64,000 bases of DNA from Pseudomonas inefficax (GCF_900277125.1 NZ_OPYN01000123.1:84912-148911), one strand, 5' to 3'. Shown: positions 44,086-53,672, numbered from the stretch's first letter. The notes: a model not told the origin generated them from the letters alone. Numbers and translations are program-made.

Positions 44086-44958
44086 ATGCAGTTGATCCCC
44101 TGGTCCCACGAATGCGCCGAAGGCTTCACCCTGCGGGGCTGGCGCACCCCGGCCAGTGGCAAGCCGCTGCTGCATTTTCTGCACGGCAACGGCTTCTGCT
44201 GCCTGGCCTACCAGCCATTGCTGATGCGTCTGGGCGAATATTTCGACCTGTGGCTCAGTGACGTCCAGGGCCATGGTGACAGCGACCATGGCGGCGTGTT
44301 TCGTGGCTGGAACCGGACCGCTGCGCTGGCAGTGGACGCTTTCGCAGCCGGGCGAGGCGAGTATGGCGACGTGCCGCGCTTTGCCGTCGGGCACAGCTTC
44401 GGTGGCGTGCTCACCGGCCTGATCCTGGCCAGTGAACCGCAACTGTTCACGCGTGCCGTGCTGCTTGACCCGGTACTGTTCAGCCGGCGCATGCTGGGTG
44501 TGATGGGCGTGGCGGCCCTGGTCGGCCTGCACCAGCGTCATGCGCTGGCGCGCAAGGCTGCCACCCGTCGCAGCCACTGGCCCGACCGCGAGGCAGCCCT
44601 GGCCTCGCTGCATGGGCGGGGTATCTTCAAGGGCTGGACCGATGAGGCGTTGCGGGCCTACGTAGAGCATGCCATCGGCGACTGTGGCGAAGCGGTGGTG
44701 CTCAAGTGCCGGCCCAGCCGCGAAGTGGAAATCTTCAGTTCGTTTCCCAAACGCATGTGGGCGAGCCTGGCGGCGATCCGCACGCCCACGCGGGTGCTTT
44801 ATGGCGAGCACACTTACCCCTTCGTGCCCCATTCGGTGAACCGCCTGGCGGCGCTCAACCCTCATGTCAGCGGCAGGCAGGTCGCCGGCGGGCATTGTTT
44901 CATGCAGGAAGACCCGGTCATGGCTGCCGAACAGGTGCTCGGTTTCTTGCAAGGCTGA
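44086..44958 (+). CDS. Alpha/beta hydrolase
   Basis: A 290-residue hydrolase. The oxyanion region is HFLHGNGFCCLAYQPLL, the nucleophile elbow is VGHSFGGVLTG (serine near residue 104) and a late histidine lies in VAGGHCFMQEDP. The acid residue is probably in RVLYGEHTYPFVP or nearby. It has no signal peptide. It may be co-transcribed with the LysE gene before it. The substrate cannot be predicted. Confidence 0.85.
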   Translation: MQLIPWSHECAEGFTLRGWRTPASGKPLLHFLHGNGFCCLAYQPLLMRLGEYFDLWLSDVQGHGDSDHGGVFRGWNRTAALAVDAFAAGRGEYGDVPRFAVGHSFGGVLTGLILASEPQLFTRAVLLDPVLFSRRMLGVMGVAALVGLHQRHALARKAATRRSHWPDREAALASLHGRGIFKGWTDEALRAYVEHAIGDCGEAVVLKCRPSREVEIFSSFPKRMWASLAAIRTPTRVLYGEHTYPFVPHSVNRLAALNPHVSGRQVAGGHCFMQEDPVMAAEQVLGFLQG

Positions 44959-45054
44959 CTGTTCCATGAGTGGAACGATGAATGCCAAACAAGCCTGCTA
45001 CCGCCTGATTGGCATCATTGATAAGGTTATCTCAACCAAGAGAGGAGCCTTCTC

Positions 45055-45942
45055 ATGAAAACGATTCTGGGTATTCACCGCAGCCCTCACGCCCACTGGG
45101 TAGGTGATGGGTTTCCGGTGCGCAGCCTGTTTACCTACGACAACCTGGCCAGCAAGATCAGCCCGTTCCTGCTGCTGGACTATGCCGGCCCTCACGACTT
45201 CACCCCCACCAGTGCGCGGCGTGGCGTTGGCCAGCATCCGCACCGCGGTTTCGAAACCGTGACCATCGTTTACCAGGGCGAACTGGAGCACCGTGACTCC
45301 ACCGGCGCTGGCGGCTTGATCGGCCCAGGTGACGTGCAGTGGATGACTGCTGCCAATGGCATCATCCATGAAGAGTTCCATTCCCCAGGCTTCGCCCGCA
45401 CTGGCGGTACCTTGGAGATGGTGCAGCTGTGGGTCAACCTGCCGGCCCGGGACAAGCGCGCAGCGGCTGGCTACCAGACGCTGCTGGCCGAGGACATCCC
45501 GGTGGTGGCGCTGGATGGCGAGCGCGGCAGCCTGCGAGTGATTGCAGGTGACTATCGTGGGCATACGGGGCCGGCGCGGACTTTTACCGCCATGGATGTC
45601 TGGGACCTGCGCCTGAATGCCGGTGCAGCCTTGCAGTTGCCGGTTGCCGCCGGGCGCAATGCGGCGCTGGTGGTTTTGCGCGGCAACGTGCGGATCAACG
45701 GCGAACGCGACGCCGGCCCATCCAGCCTGGTTCTGCTTGACCGCGCCGGTGAGGATGTTGCCGTCGAAGCGCTGGAAGGCGCCAGCCTGCTGCTGCTCAG
45801 CGGTGAACCGATCGACGAGCCGATCGTGGGTTATGGCCCGTTCGTGATGAACAGCCAGGCAGAAATTGCCGAGTCGTTCGACGACTTCCATGCCGGGCGG
45901 TTCGGGCAGATGCAGGATACGCAGGACGGAGCGGCGCATTGA
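45055..45942 (+). CDS. Pirin family protein
   Basis: A 295-residue bicupin. The metal-binding histidine set of pirins is present (GVGQHPHRGFETVTIVYQGELEHRDSTG, GPGDVQWMTAANGIIHEEFH), as is the C-terminal pirin domain (LLLLSGEPIDEPIVGYGPFVMN). Some bacterial pirins act as quercetin dioxygenases, others as redox sensors; this one cannot be assigned. GAGAGGAG sits close before the ATG. A degenerate REP (about 45955-45985) lies in the gap after it. Confidence 0.92.
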   Translation: MKTILGIHRSPHAHWVGDGFPVRSLFTYDNLASKISPFLLLDYAGPHDFTPTSARRGVGQHPHRGFETVTIVYQGELEHRDSTGAGGLIGPGDVQWMTAANGIIHEEFHSPGFARTGGTLEMVQLWVNLPARDKRAAAGYQTLLAEDIPVVALDGERGSLRVIAGDYRGHTGPARTFTAMDVWDLRLNAGAALQLPVAAGRNAALVVLRGNVRINGERDAGPSSLVLLDRAGEDVAVEALEGASLLLLSGEPIDEPIVGYGPFVMNSQAEIAESFDDFHAGRFGQMQDTQDGAAH

Positions 45943-46013
45943 TCCTGGTTGCTTGAATGGCTTGCCGGCGATAGGGCCGGTACAGGCATTACATTTGCTG
46001 GCATGATGCGGCC

Positions 46014-46943
46014 ATGCCCAAGCTTACAGCCCTGCACGCCGTGCGCCGATCATTGCCCACCCCCGGCCGCCACATCCTGTGGCTACGCTACCATGCCCCT
46101 TACCACTGGCCTTCGACCATGGCCTTCCTCGCTGCCCGCTGCATCCCCGGCATCGAGACCTGCCTCGACGGCACCTACCACCGTACCCTGGTAACTGCTG
46201 GCCGCCACGGCGTCTTGCACGCTAGCCCTTCGGGCAACCAGTACCTGCGGGTCTGCCTCGAAGGCGTCCCGGCCCGCGCGCTGCCCGGCCTGATCGCAAG
46301 GCTGAGGCGGTTCTTCGACCTCGATGCCGACCCCGCGCGCATCACTGCCGAACTGTCCCGCGATCCGCTGATGGCCCGCCTGCTACAGGAACGCCCCGGC
46401 CTGCGCGTGCCGCAAGGCTGGGACGCTTGCGAGCAGGCCATGCGCACAGTGCTGGGCCAGCAGGTGAGTGTGGCCGGGGCCATGACCCTGGCCGGCCGCC
46501 TGGTGCAACGCCATGGCGTGCCCTTGCGTTTGCCCGCACCGGGCCTGAGCCACGTGTTCCCGGCGTTACCGGTATTGGCAGCTGCGCAGTTCGTTGGCAT
46601 GGGCATGCCGCGGGCGCGCGCCGCCACACTGGGTACGCTGGCCAATGCATTGCTCGCCGAGCCGGGGTTGCTCCGCCGCGGGCAAGTGCTGGATGAACTG
46701 CTGCGCAACCTGTGCCAGCTCAAAGGTATCGGCCCGTGGAGCGCGCATTACCTGGCGTTGCGCCAGGCCGGCGCGGCCGACGCCTTGCCGCTGGGCGATG
46801 TGGCGCTGATCAAGGCGCTGCGCCTGCTGGAAGGCGACGACGCCCAACTGGCGCAACGCGCCCTGGCCTGGCGACCGTGGCGGGCCTATGCGGCGCAGCA
46901 TCTTTGGGCATCGCTGGGGCCTGCCGGGACCGCTCGTCGCTAA
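46014..46943 (+). CDS. alkA: DNA-3-methyladenine glycosylase II (AlkA-like)
   Basis: A 309-residue HhH-GPD DNA glycosylase. An AlkA N-terminal domain (residues about 15-130) precedes the helix-hairpin-helix LCQLKGIGPWSAHYLALR and the catalytic aspartate in ADALPLGDVALIKALRLL. TVLGQQVSVAGAMTLAGRLV is another family signature. It removes alkylated bases in base-excision repair. alkB lies 1.6 kb downstream on the other strand, so two alkylation-repair genes share this neighbourhood without an ada gene in view. Confidence 0.9.
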   Translation: MPKLTALHAVRRSLPTPGRHILWLRYHAPYHWPSTMAFLAARCIPGIETCLDGTYHRTLVTAGRHGVLHASPSGNQYLRVCLEGVPARALPGLIARLRRFFDLDADPARITAELSRDPLMARLLQERPGLRVPQGWDACEQAMRTVLGQQVSVAGAMTLAGRLVQRHGVPLRLPAPGLSHVFPALPVLAAAQFVGMGMPRARAATLGTLANALLAEPGLLRRGQVLDELLRNLCQLKGIGPWSAHYLALRQAGAADALPLGDVALIKALRLLEGDDAQLAQRALAWRPWRAYAAQHLWASLGPAGTARR

Positions 46944-47127
46944 GTCTGCCAGTGCGTTCGAACGCGCGGCCTGCCAAGGCAATCTTCCACTAAGGTGCTA
47001 GAGGATTCGCTGCATGCTCATTGCCCAGGCGCATGGATGCCTGCCCCGGCATGCGCAATATCAATTGGCGCCTCGCCCGACAAAGGCGTACTCACACAAC
47101 AGGCCATCCCAAAGAGAGGGTCGTACC

Positions 47128-47388
47128 ATGTCGTTGATAGGAGTTTCGATGCTAGAAATGCGGCAGATGATCGAGCAGGCCTGCCTGCCCGACCGTTGTG
47201 AAGTCAGCTGCACGGACGGCGCCAACCTGACCATCCGCCTGGGTCAGGGCCAGAGTCTCGATGAGGGCGTGACCTTGAGCGGGGTCCCCCTGCAAAGCCT
47301 CAATAGTTGCCGCGACCTGGTCAACCTGGTGGGGCAGCTGCATGCGCTGCGTGACAGCCACCCGGCGCCACTAAAGGCGATCGCCTGA
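47128..47388 (+). CDS. DUF1652 family protein
   Basis: An 86-residue cytosolic protein typical of Pseudomonas DUF1652 (LEMRQMIEQACLPDRCEVSC ... LTIRLGQG ... GVPLQSLNSCRDLVNLVGQLHAL). Function unknown. Two starts are plausible: the ATG at 47128 with AGAGGG, and an ATG at 47149 with AGGAGT five bases before it, which gives 79 residues starting MLEMRQ. Confidence 0.82.
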   Translation: MSLIGVSMLEMRQMIEQACLPDRCEVSCTDGANLTIRLGQGQSLDEGVTLSGVPLQSLNSCRDLVNLVGQLHALRDSHPAPLKAIA

Positions 47389-47407
47389 GGCGTCTGCCGC
47401 GCCCCGG

Positions 47408-48022
47408 TCAGCCCAGGCTGGCCGGGCGCACATATTCCGGCATCAGGCCGTTGAACCAGAACAGGATCATCGCCACCAGGATGGTCACCAGCAGCAGTAA
47501 CCCCACTCCCCACACGCAGGTTGCGAACAGCATGGCCTGTTCCTTCTTCAGTCTCAGGAAAGTCTGCAACCCGCCATACAGCAACACGCTGGCATACGCC
47601 GAGGCTGCCAGCAGGGCCGCCAGCGCCAGCCAGCGGATCGGCAGCAGGCCGACCACCCCGGCAAAGAACCATGGCGTGGCGCAGTAGGCGGCAAAACCGA
47701 TGCACTGGTTGAGGCTGGGCTGTGCATCGAAACCGCGCGACATCCAGCGGATCATCATGCCCATCAACATCACCCCGACGACCGTTGTGGCATACAGCAG
47801 GCCCGCCAGCTGCGCTGCGCTGGCCATGCTCAGGCGTACGCGTTCCTCGGCCGCCAGGCTCCAGCCAAAGGTGGTGGTGCCGACGAACAGGCACACCGCG
47901 GGGATCAAGGCCAAGGCCAGCAGGCGCGGCAGATATTGCTGCGGGTGGTCTTCCTCGGCCCGGCGAATTTCCAGCCAGGCGTCGGCGGGGTGAGTGAAGA
48001 GCTTGAGCAACGGGCTGTTCAT
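47408..48022 (-). CDS. Yip1 family inner-membrane protein
   Basis: A 204-residue protein with five membrane helices and a conserved cytoplasmic N-terminus (LLKLFTHPADAWLEIRRAEE) typical of bacterial Yip1/DUF1282 proteins. The middle has GFAAYCATPWFFAGVVGLLP. Function is not established. GGAGAACGCC precedes the ATG. It is convergent with the DUF1652 gene. Confidence 0.88.
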   Translation of the reverse strand: MNSPLLKLFTHPADAWLEIRRAEEDHPQQYLPRLLALALIPAVCLFVGTTTFGWSLAAEERVRLSMASAAQLAGLLYATTVVGVMLMGMMIRWMSRGFDAQPSLNQCIGFAAYCATPWFFAGVVGLLPIRWLALAALLAASAYASVLLYGGLQTFLRLKKEQAMLFATCVWGVGLLLLVTILVAMILFWFNGLMPEYVRPASLG

Positions 48023-48116
48023 TGGCGTTCTCCGTTTTCCGGCAGGTGTGGGCCCTTTTGCTATGGAGGCATGCCGCGCCGTGCGGGTTCAGCCGAGTTG
48101 ATCGCCGTTGATCGTC

Positions 48117-48404
48117 TTACAGCAGTTCCAGCAGCAGATTCAGGCCGCCATCACCGCATTTGCCTTGGTCGCGGACCACACCGTGGTAGCTGCGCCCGTC
48201 CCAGACGAAGGCCACGCTGTGGGCACGGTCAACCTTGTCGGGCAGCGGCGGGCAAATGTGCAGGCGCAGGCCTGGGCGGCCTTGCAGGTTGAGGGCCGCG
48301 AGCTGGCACTGGCACTCCACGCTTTGTGCCACCGGGCCGAACAGGGTATCGCGTACGTAATCGAGTTGTACTGAGGCATTGGGCGCGCGGCAGGGCATTT
48401 TCAT
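48117..48404 (-). CDS. Hypothetical protein
   Basis: A 95-residue frame starting at an ATG preceded by GGAG at ten bases. It has four cysteines (MPCRA, VECQCQ, HICPPLP, GKCGDGG), no signal peptide and no family I recognise. The frame is open further upstream to 48518, but that part is arginine- and serine-rich and unconvincing. It is supported mainly by sensible composition and a lack of any competing gene. Confidence 0.5.
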   Translation of the reverse strand: MKMPCRAPNASVQLDYVRDTLFGPVAQSVECQCQLAALNLQGRPGLRLHICPPLPDKVDRAHSVAFVWDGRSYHGVVRDQGKCGDGGLNLLLELL

Positions 48405-48574
48405 CGGCGCGCGGCTCCGCTGTGAGGGGTCAGGAAACAGGGCTGGCAGGGCATGGCGAGCTCCAGGCTGAAGAAGGCGTGGCTTATCGTTTGAAGCTTG
48501 CCTGGCCAAGATGTTCAACGCGTTTCATGCGCGTTCATCTTTTTTTGCGCCGGGTGACCGGCCGTTGGTCCGGT

Positions 48575-49222
48575 TCAGCCACCGGCCTTGCGCAAGGTCA
48601 GGTTGATCCGCCGTTCACCCAGGCGCGGATGCACGCCAGGCTTGATCGGGAGCACGCCGTGAAAGCGCAAGCGGTCTTCGCCGCCCCAGACCAGCACATC
48701 GCCATGGTTCAGCGGGATGCGCTGGGTCTTGTCGGCGCGCTGCAACCCACCGAACAGGAACACCGCCGGCAAGCCCAGCGAAACCGACACGATCGGCTGG
48801 CCGAAGTCGTGCTCGTCACGGTCCTGGTGCAGGCTCAGGCGGGTGCCCGGCAGGTAGTGGTTGACCAGGCAGGCATCCGGCACGAAACCGTCGAACCCGG
48901 CCATGGCAGCGGCGCGGGCGGCCAGCTGGAGCAACACCGGGGGCAGGGCGGGCCAGGGTTTGCCGCTGAGCGGGTCGCAGGGGCTGTAGCGGTAGCCGTG
49001 TTCATCACTGACCCAACCCAGCGTGCCGCAGTTGGTCAGCCCTACCGCCATGCGCAGGCCACCCGGGGTATGCATGTGCCGGAACGGCGCAGCACGCAGC
49101 ACCGGGCGCAGGGCATCGAGCAGGGCCTCGATCTCGGCCAGGGCGAAACCGGGCAGCAGCACGGTGTGGCTGGCCAGGCGTTGCGGCTGGGGGCCGAACA
49201 GGTCGAGGTCGGACTGGATCAT
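48575..49222 (-). CDS. alkB: DNA oxidative demethylase AlkB
   Basis: A 215-residue Fe(II)/2-oxoglutarate dioxygenase that removes methyl groups from 1-methyladenine and 3-methylcytosine. The iron ligands are visible as HQDRDE near residue 133 and His in LRFHGVLPIKPG; the 2-oxoglutarate/substrate arginines are in RRINLTLRKAG at the C-terminus. PDACLVNHYLPGTRLSLHQDRDE is a strong AlkB signature. The start at 49222 gives the normal E. coli-like length; an upstream extension covers a REP and is rejected. Confidence 0.94.
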   Translation of the reverse strand: MIQSDLDLFGPQPQRLASHTVLLPGFALAEIEALLDALRPVLRAAPFRHMHTPGGLRMAVGLTNCGTLGWVSDEHGYRYSPCDPLSGKPWPALPPVLLQLAARAAAMAGFDGFVPDACLVNHYLPGTRLSLHQDRDEHDFGQPIVSVSLGLPAVFLFGGLQRADKTQRIPLNHGDVLVWGGEDRLRFHGVLPIKPGVHPRLGERRINLTLRKAGG

Positions 49223-49279
49223 GGAATTGGGTATCGGCTTGGATGGGCACCATTGTAATGCGCTTGGCAGGTTTGGCCT

Positions 49280-49366
49280 ATTCGCGGGCATGCCCGCTCC
49301 CACAGGGTTGGCGCAGGCTTTGATGGCGGTGGAATACCTGTGGGAGCGGGCGTGCCCGCGAACAGG
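49280..49366. repeat. Inverted REP pair between alkB and the curlin gene
   Basis: TTCGCGGGCATGCCCGCTCCCACAG and its near complement CTGTGGGAGCGGGCGTGCCCGCGAA face outward, the opposite arrangement to the other REP pairs. Confidence 0.8.
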
Positions 49367-49395
49367 TCGGCAAGAAAACGCCGTTCTGACAGGAA

Positions 49396-49438
49396 TAAAA
49401 AGGAACCGCGGCACCAGGGAGAGGAGCACCGCGGTTCA
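49396..49438 (-). terminator. Rho-independent terminator of the curli-like operon
   Basis: On the minus strand GAACCGCGGTGC pairs with GCACCGCGGTTC-like bases around a short loop and is followed by TTTTTATTCC. It lies 14 bases after the curlin stop. Confidence 0.85.
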
Positions 49439-49451
49439 AGGGGGGAGCGAT

Positions 49452-50897
49452 CTATTGCTGGGTCACAGTGGCCACGTTCGCGCTGCCCAGCTGGGTAATG
49501 GTTGCGGTCTGGGTGACACCGCTCTGGTCGACATACGCCTTGTTGCCCTGGCCTCCCTGGGTCACGTAGGCGATGTTGTAGCTGTCAACCTGCTTGATGT
49601 TGGCTTCGTTGCCGCCGCCGTACAGCTGGTTGGTGTAGCTCTGGTTGCTGTAGCCGGACTGGTCCAGGTTGATGACGTTGCCGTTGCCCTGGCTGTTGCC
49701 ATAGGCATAGTTTTCGGTGCCACGCTGGTCGGCAATCAGGATGTTGTCAGTGCCGTTCTGCTCGAAGTACAGCTCGTTGTTCATGTCGGCCTGCTTGGTC
49801 TCCATCTGGTTGCCGGTGCCTTTCTGGGTCAGCGTGGCCAGCTGGTTGTCACCGTTCTGGGTCAGGTTGACGCCATTGCCGTTGCCGTTCTGGTTGATGG
49901 TGGCGTTCTGGTTGGTACCGAACTGGCCGCCCATCTTGGCGCCTTTCCAGTTGCTGGCGGTGACGCTGTTGCCGTTGCCCTTGGTGTTGATGGTCAGGTT
50001 GAGGTTTTCACCGTTCTGGTAGGTGAAATGCAGGTTGTTGCTACCGGTCTGGGTGATGGTGGTGGTCGAGTTGTTGGTTTCGAACTGGTCCGACCAGCTG
50101 GCGTTGGCCGTGCCCTGTTGCGACAGGCTGACCGTGTTGTTGGTGCCGAAGCTCTGGTCGATATAGCCTTCGTTCAGCTGGCCGGACTGGGTCACCGATG
50201 CCTGGCTGGCGGTCTGGTTGTCCTGCCACACTTCCACCGAGTTGCCGCCACCGTACTGGCCAATGCCGATGGTGCCGCCAGTGCCGTCGCGCTGGTCGCC
50301 ATACGCCCAGTTACCCTTGCCCTCCTGGTAGACCTGGATATCGCCATCGACGTAGTTCAGGTGCTCGGCGGCGGCGTAGTTGTCCTGGCCGACCTGGTTG
50401 ATGCTGCTGCGGTTGTTGCTGCCACCAAAGGTCTGCTCGATGAAGGCTTCGTTGCGCTGGCCGGATTGCCAGGTGGTGGCCTTGCTGCCTTCCTGGCTGT
50501 CCTGCCACACGGTCGAGGCGTTTTCGGCGCCTTGCTGGGTTTGCAGCGCTTGGTTGCCCAGGCCCAGCGACTGGCTGGCGAAGGCATCGTTGTAGCTGCC
50601 GCCGGCGTGCTGGGTGATCTGGCTGCCGTTCTCGAACAGTTGGTCGGCGTAGCCTGCGTTGTACTGGCCGTTGGCGCTCTGCTGGATATCGCTGGTGCTC
50701 TCCGATTGCACCGCAAGGTGGTTGTTGCCCTTGCCGGTCTGGGTCTGTGTGGCCGAGGCGAATGGCGCCAGGGACTGGCTGACCTCGGCGATGTTTTCCT
50801 TGCCGTCCTGGGTCTGCGACGAGGTGCTGTCAGCAGCCATGGCCTGACCTGCAAGGGCCAGGACGATGGCGGCACTTAACGGAGCGAGCTTGTACAT
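49452..50897 (-). CDS. csgA: Long CsgA-like curlin, major amyloid subunit
   Basis: A 481-residue secreted protein. Signal peptide at 1-21 (AAIVLALAGQAMA). The rest is built from about thirty half-units of the curlin pattern, G..N.A...Q, for example QYGGGNSVEVWQDNQ, SGQRNEAFIEQTF, NGNGNGVNLTQNGDNQLATLTQ. Spacing of 10-13 residues per strand gives about fifteen full repeats, against five in E. coli CsgA, so the predicted beta-solenoid is about three times longer. It is very rich in Asn, Gln and Gly, with almost no basic residues. GGAGG lies six bases before the ATG. Last gene of the operon, after csgB. Export would need CsgG/E/F, not encoded in this window. Confidence 0.9.
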   Translation of the reverse strand: MYKLAPLSAAIVLALAGQAMAADSTSSQTQDGKENIAEVSQSLAPFASATQTQTGKGNNHLAVQSESTSDIQQSANGQYNAGYADQLFENGSQITQHAGGSYNDAFASQSLGLGNQALQTQQGAENASTVWQDSQEGSKATTWQSGQRNEAFIEQTFGGSNNRSSINQVGQDNYAAAEHLNYVDGDIQVYQEGKGNWAYGDQRDGTGGTIGIGQYGGGNSVEVWQDNQTASQASVTQSGQLNEGYIDQSFGTNNTVSLSQQGTANASWSDQFETNNSTTTITQTGSNNLHFTYQNGENLNLTINTKGNGNSVTASNWKGAKMGGQFGTNQNATINQNGNGNGVNLTQNGDNQLATLTQKGTGNQMETKQADMNNELYFEQNGTDNILIADQRGTENYAYGNSQGNGNVINLDQSGYSNQSYTNQLYGGGNEANIKQVDSYNIAYVTQGGQGNKAYVDQSGVTQTATITQLGSANVATVTQQ

Positions 50898-50913
50898 GGG
50901 GGTGCCTCCAGGT

Positions 50914-51387
50914 CTATCGGTATTGGGTGATCTGAACGTGCTGGCCATTGCCGGCCTGGGTCACGGAGCTGGTGAGGCCTGTGCCCGCCTGCACGATGCT
51001 GGCGCTGTTGTCGTTGCCGATCTGCTCGATGGCCGCGCTGTTGCTGCTGCCGGTCTGGCGGATTGACGCGGTGTTGCCATTTCCCTGTTGGCTGATGATG
51101 GCCATCAGGTCACTACCTTCCTGCAAGATGTACGCTTCTTGCGCGCCACCGGCCTGGACGATGCGGCCCAGCAGGGCCTGGCCGTTCTGGTCGAGGGCGG
51201 CGCGGTTGCCCGCGCCTTGCTGCTCGACCACCGCAGCCTGGCCGGCGCCCGCCGGCAGCAGGCGGATGATCACCGGTTCGCCGAGGTCGTTGCCGGGCGC
51301 GAGGTCGGCATTGTCCAGCAGGTCCTCGGCCCAGCAGGCCTGGCCCACCAGGGCCAGGCCGAGCAGCAGGGAATACAGGCGTTTCAT
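50914..51387 (-). CDS. csgB: CsgB-like minor curlin/nucleator
   Basis: A 157-residue secreted protein with signal peptide MKRLYSLLLGLALVGQACWA. A linker (residues about 22-48) precedes five to six curlin-type units (QAAVVEQQGAGNRAALDQNG, LMAIISQQGNGNTASIRQTGSSNSAAIEQIGNDNSASIVQ). It ends in VQITQYR, close to the basic C-terminus expected of CsgB proteins, which anchor and nucleate CsgA fibres. GGAGG precedes the ATG. The gap to csgA is 16 bases and to the gene before it 15 bases, so this is a tight operon. Confidence 0.9.
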   Translation of the reverse strand: MKRLYSLLLGLALVGQACWAEDLLDNADLAPGNDLGEPVIIRLLPAGAGQAAVVEQQGAGNRAALDQNGQALLGRIVQAGGAQEAYILQEGSDLMAIISQQGNGNTASIRQTGSSNSAAIEQIGNDNSASIVQAGTGLTSSVTQAGNGQHVQITQYR

Positions 51388-51402
51388 TGCAACCTCCGGC
51401 CT

Positions 51403-53640
51403 TTACTGCACGGTTACGTTGACGGTGCGTGTGGTGCCCTGGCTGCTGGTGATCGTCGCCGTCGGTGCCGCAGTCGGGATGATCGTGGTGCTATTGCTCA
51501 CCGCCAGTCGCCAGCGGCCGGTCAGCGCTACCGTGGCAGTGCCAAGGGTCTGCACGCCGGTAGTGGTGGTTACCCGCACGGTGATGGTGTTGCCGGTGGT
51601 GACCGACGAGGTGCCGCTGAGGTCCCAGTTGTAACGGTTGTTGGAGCGTGCCGTGACCGTGGCAGCCGTGACCGCGAAGGTTTCGGCGGCAGGCCGTGGC
51701 GACACGTTGACGGTGACCGTGCCGGAGTTGGACAGGGCCCCCAGCGAGTCACGAGCCTGGTAGGTGAAGGTGGTGGTGAAGGCCGAGGTCACCGTGGCCG
51801 GTGGGGTGTAAGTCACCGTGGTGCCGTCGGTGCTGACGGTGCCCCGGCCGGCAGCTGGCTGGGTGAGCGAGGCAGCGGGGACAGTCAGCGGCAGGTTGCC
51901 TTCCGGATCGGTGTCGTTGGCCAGCACGTTGATGGTCAATGGCACGCCCAGGGTGGCAACGGTTTCCGGGTTGGCGGTTGGGGCCCGGTTAGGTGCCACG
52001 TTGACGGTGACCGTGGCCGGTTCCGACTTCAGGCCCTTGGCGTCCACCGCCCGGTAACTGAAGGTGGCCACCACGGGTTGCGTGGCCCCGGCTGGCGGGG
52101 TGTAGGTGACCGATGTGGTGCCGTTCATCACCACGCCGCCAAGACCGGTACCGGGCTGGGTCAGGTCGCTGATGGTCAGCGGCACGTTGCCATCCGGGTC
52201 GCTGTCGTTCTGCAGCAGGTTGAGGGTGATCGGGATGCCGACGCTGGTGCTGCCGATATCGGCCTGGGCCAGCGGTGGCTGGTTGGCCGCCTCGACCGGC
52301 GCGTTGCCGACCACGACCACCGGTTCGACATCGCTGCCGCCACGTGCCGATTTGACCGTGATGGTGGCCGGTGGCTGCGGCACGTCGTTGACGGTCAGGC
52401 TCTGCAGCGTACCCGCCTTGGACAGGCGACCATAGCCCTGGGCGAGCAGGTCGGGGATCGCTACCTCGTCACTGGAACTGGCCTCGATCAGCAGGCGCTT
52501 GTTGGCCCAGTCGTAGCGTGCGGTGCTGACCTTGACCACGTCGGTGAGCTTGCTCGACAGCGCGGTCGGCTGAGTTCCGCCGGCGTTGTCGCTGGCGGTG
52601 ACCACCACCACCGCAGGCGGTGCTTCCTGGCTGAGCTGCTGGTGGAAGAACAGCCCGTTGTTGTCGGCGGTGAGGGTGTACTGGCACGGCGAAGGCGGGG
52701 TGCCGACCAGGGCGATGCCATTGCGCATGCACAAGCTGGCTGCGCTGGGCGCCTTGGCGAACACCTCGGTACGGGTGCCGGTGGCGTTGCGCGAGTAGGT
52801 GGCGCGTTCCAGGCTGACCGGGGTCTGGGCACGTTGGTCCAGTACCTTGCCGGAAACGGTGAAGGTGTTGGTCTGGATGGTGCCAGCGGGGCCTTGGATG
52901 CGCACGAAGTTGGTGTTGAAGGGGCTGCCGGTCACCGCTTCGGTGATATTGGGGTCGCCGATGTAGGTTTCGATGGTGCCGGTATCGGGGTTGACCGCGG
53001 TATAAGGCCCACCAACACCTCTCAGCCAGGGGCCGATCGCCCCCGCCAGCGCGCCGCGGAAGTTGCCCGGTGCGCCGATGCCGATGTCGCGTGTGATGTT
53101 GATTGCCCGTCGGCCTGGCGTAGTGACGTTGACCGTCTCCACCCCGTAAGGGTGGGTGATGGTGTAGGTACCGGTGCTTGGGACCGAAGCACGGATACGG
53201 ATCCGGGCGAAGCTTTGCTGGTCACCATCGACCGGGTTTTCGGCGGCGAAAGCTGCCTCCACCCCGGCTACATAGACCTCCAGCTCATAGCCACTGTTGC
53301 CCACCTGTGGGATGTCGGTTTCAGCCAGGAACCAGAACATCTCGGGCGGCCAGTTGTCCGGGAACACCAGCGGCAGGGCATCGTCATAGATGCCGGGCTC
53401 GGGCAGCAAGGTACACATGTAGGCTGGTGCCCCTGGTGCGCCCGGCGCACGTGTACTGGTGGCACGGGACTGGCACAGCTCCAGGGACTGGTCGAGGCTG
53501 TCCTTGTACCACATCGGATAGCCACCGGTGGCGAAGGTGTAGGGCCCCGGGTCGACATCGGACAGCGCGGCAAACGCGGCGCTGGTAACGGTAAGGGAGA
53601 AACCGGCGGCCAACAGCGCACGGCGCGACCAAGTGTTCAT
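51403..53640 (-). CDS. Large secreted protein with unknown N-terminal domain and Ig/cadherin-like repeats
   Basis: A 745-residue protein starting at an ATG with AAGGAGG four bases away. Signal peptide at about 1-25 (RRALLAAGFSLTVTSAAFA). The first 260 residues form a conserved domain shared with the next upstream gene (VDPGPYTFATGGYPMWYKDS, PGAPGAPAYMCTLLPEPG, THPYGVETVNV, GRRAINITRDIGIGAPGNF). After about residue 440 it carries cadherin/Ig-like modules (NQPPLAQADIGSTSVGIPITL, NRAPTANPETVATLGVPLTI) and ends in a beta-rich domain. I do not recognise the N-terminal family. Position before csgB-csgA suggests a surface or fibre-associated role. No sortase, autotransporter or RTX export signal is visible. 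Confidence 0.87.
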   Translation of the reverse strand: MNTWSRRALLAAGFSLTVTSAAFAALSDVDPGPYTFATGGYPMWYKDSLDQSLELCQSRATSTRAPGAPGAPAYMCTLLPEPGIYDDALPLVFPDNWPPEMFWFLAETDIPQVGNSGYELEVYVAGVEAAFAAENPVDGDQQSFARIRIRASVPSTGTYTITHPYGVETVNVTTPGRRAINITRDIGIGAPGNFRGALAGAIGPWLRGVGGPYTAVNPDTGTIETYIGDPNITEAVTGSPFNTNFVRIQGPAGTIQTNTFTVSGKVLDQRAQTPVSLERATYSRNATGTRTEVFAKAPSAASLCMRNGIALVGTPPSPCQYTLTADNNGLFFHQQLSQEAPPAVVVVTASDNAGGTQPTALSSKLTDVVKVSTARYDWANKRLLIEASSSDEVAIPDLLAQGYGRLSKAGTLQSLTVNDVPQPPATITVKSARGGSDVEPVVVVGNAPVEAANQPPLAQADIGSTSVGIPITLNLLQNDSDPDGNVPLTISDLTQPGTGLGGVVMNGTTSVTYTPPAGATQPVVATFSYRAVDAKGLKSEPATVTVNVAPNRAPTANPETVATLGVPLTINVLANDTDPEGNLPLTVPAASLTQPAAGRGTVSTDGTTVTYTPPATVTSAFTTTFTYQARDSLGALSNSGTVTVNVSPRPAAETFAVTAATVTARSNNRYNWDLSGTSSVTTGNTITVRVTTTTGVQTLGTATVALTGRWRLAVSNSTTIIPTAAPTATITSSQGTTRTVNVTVQ

Positions 53641-53672
53641 GCTGCCTCCTTGAAGGCTGAGCCTTTGTCTGT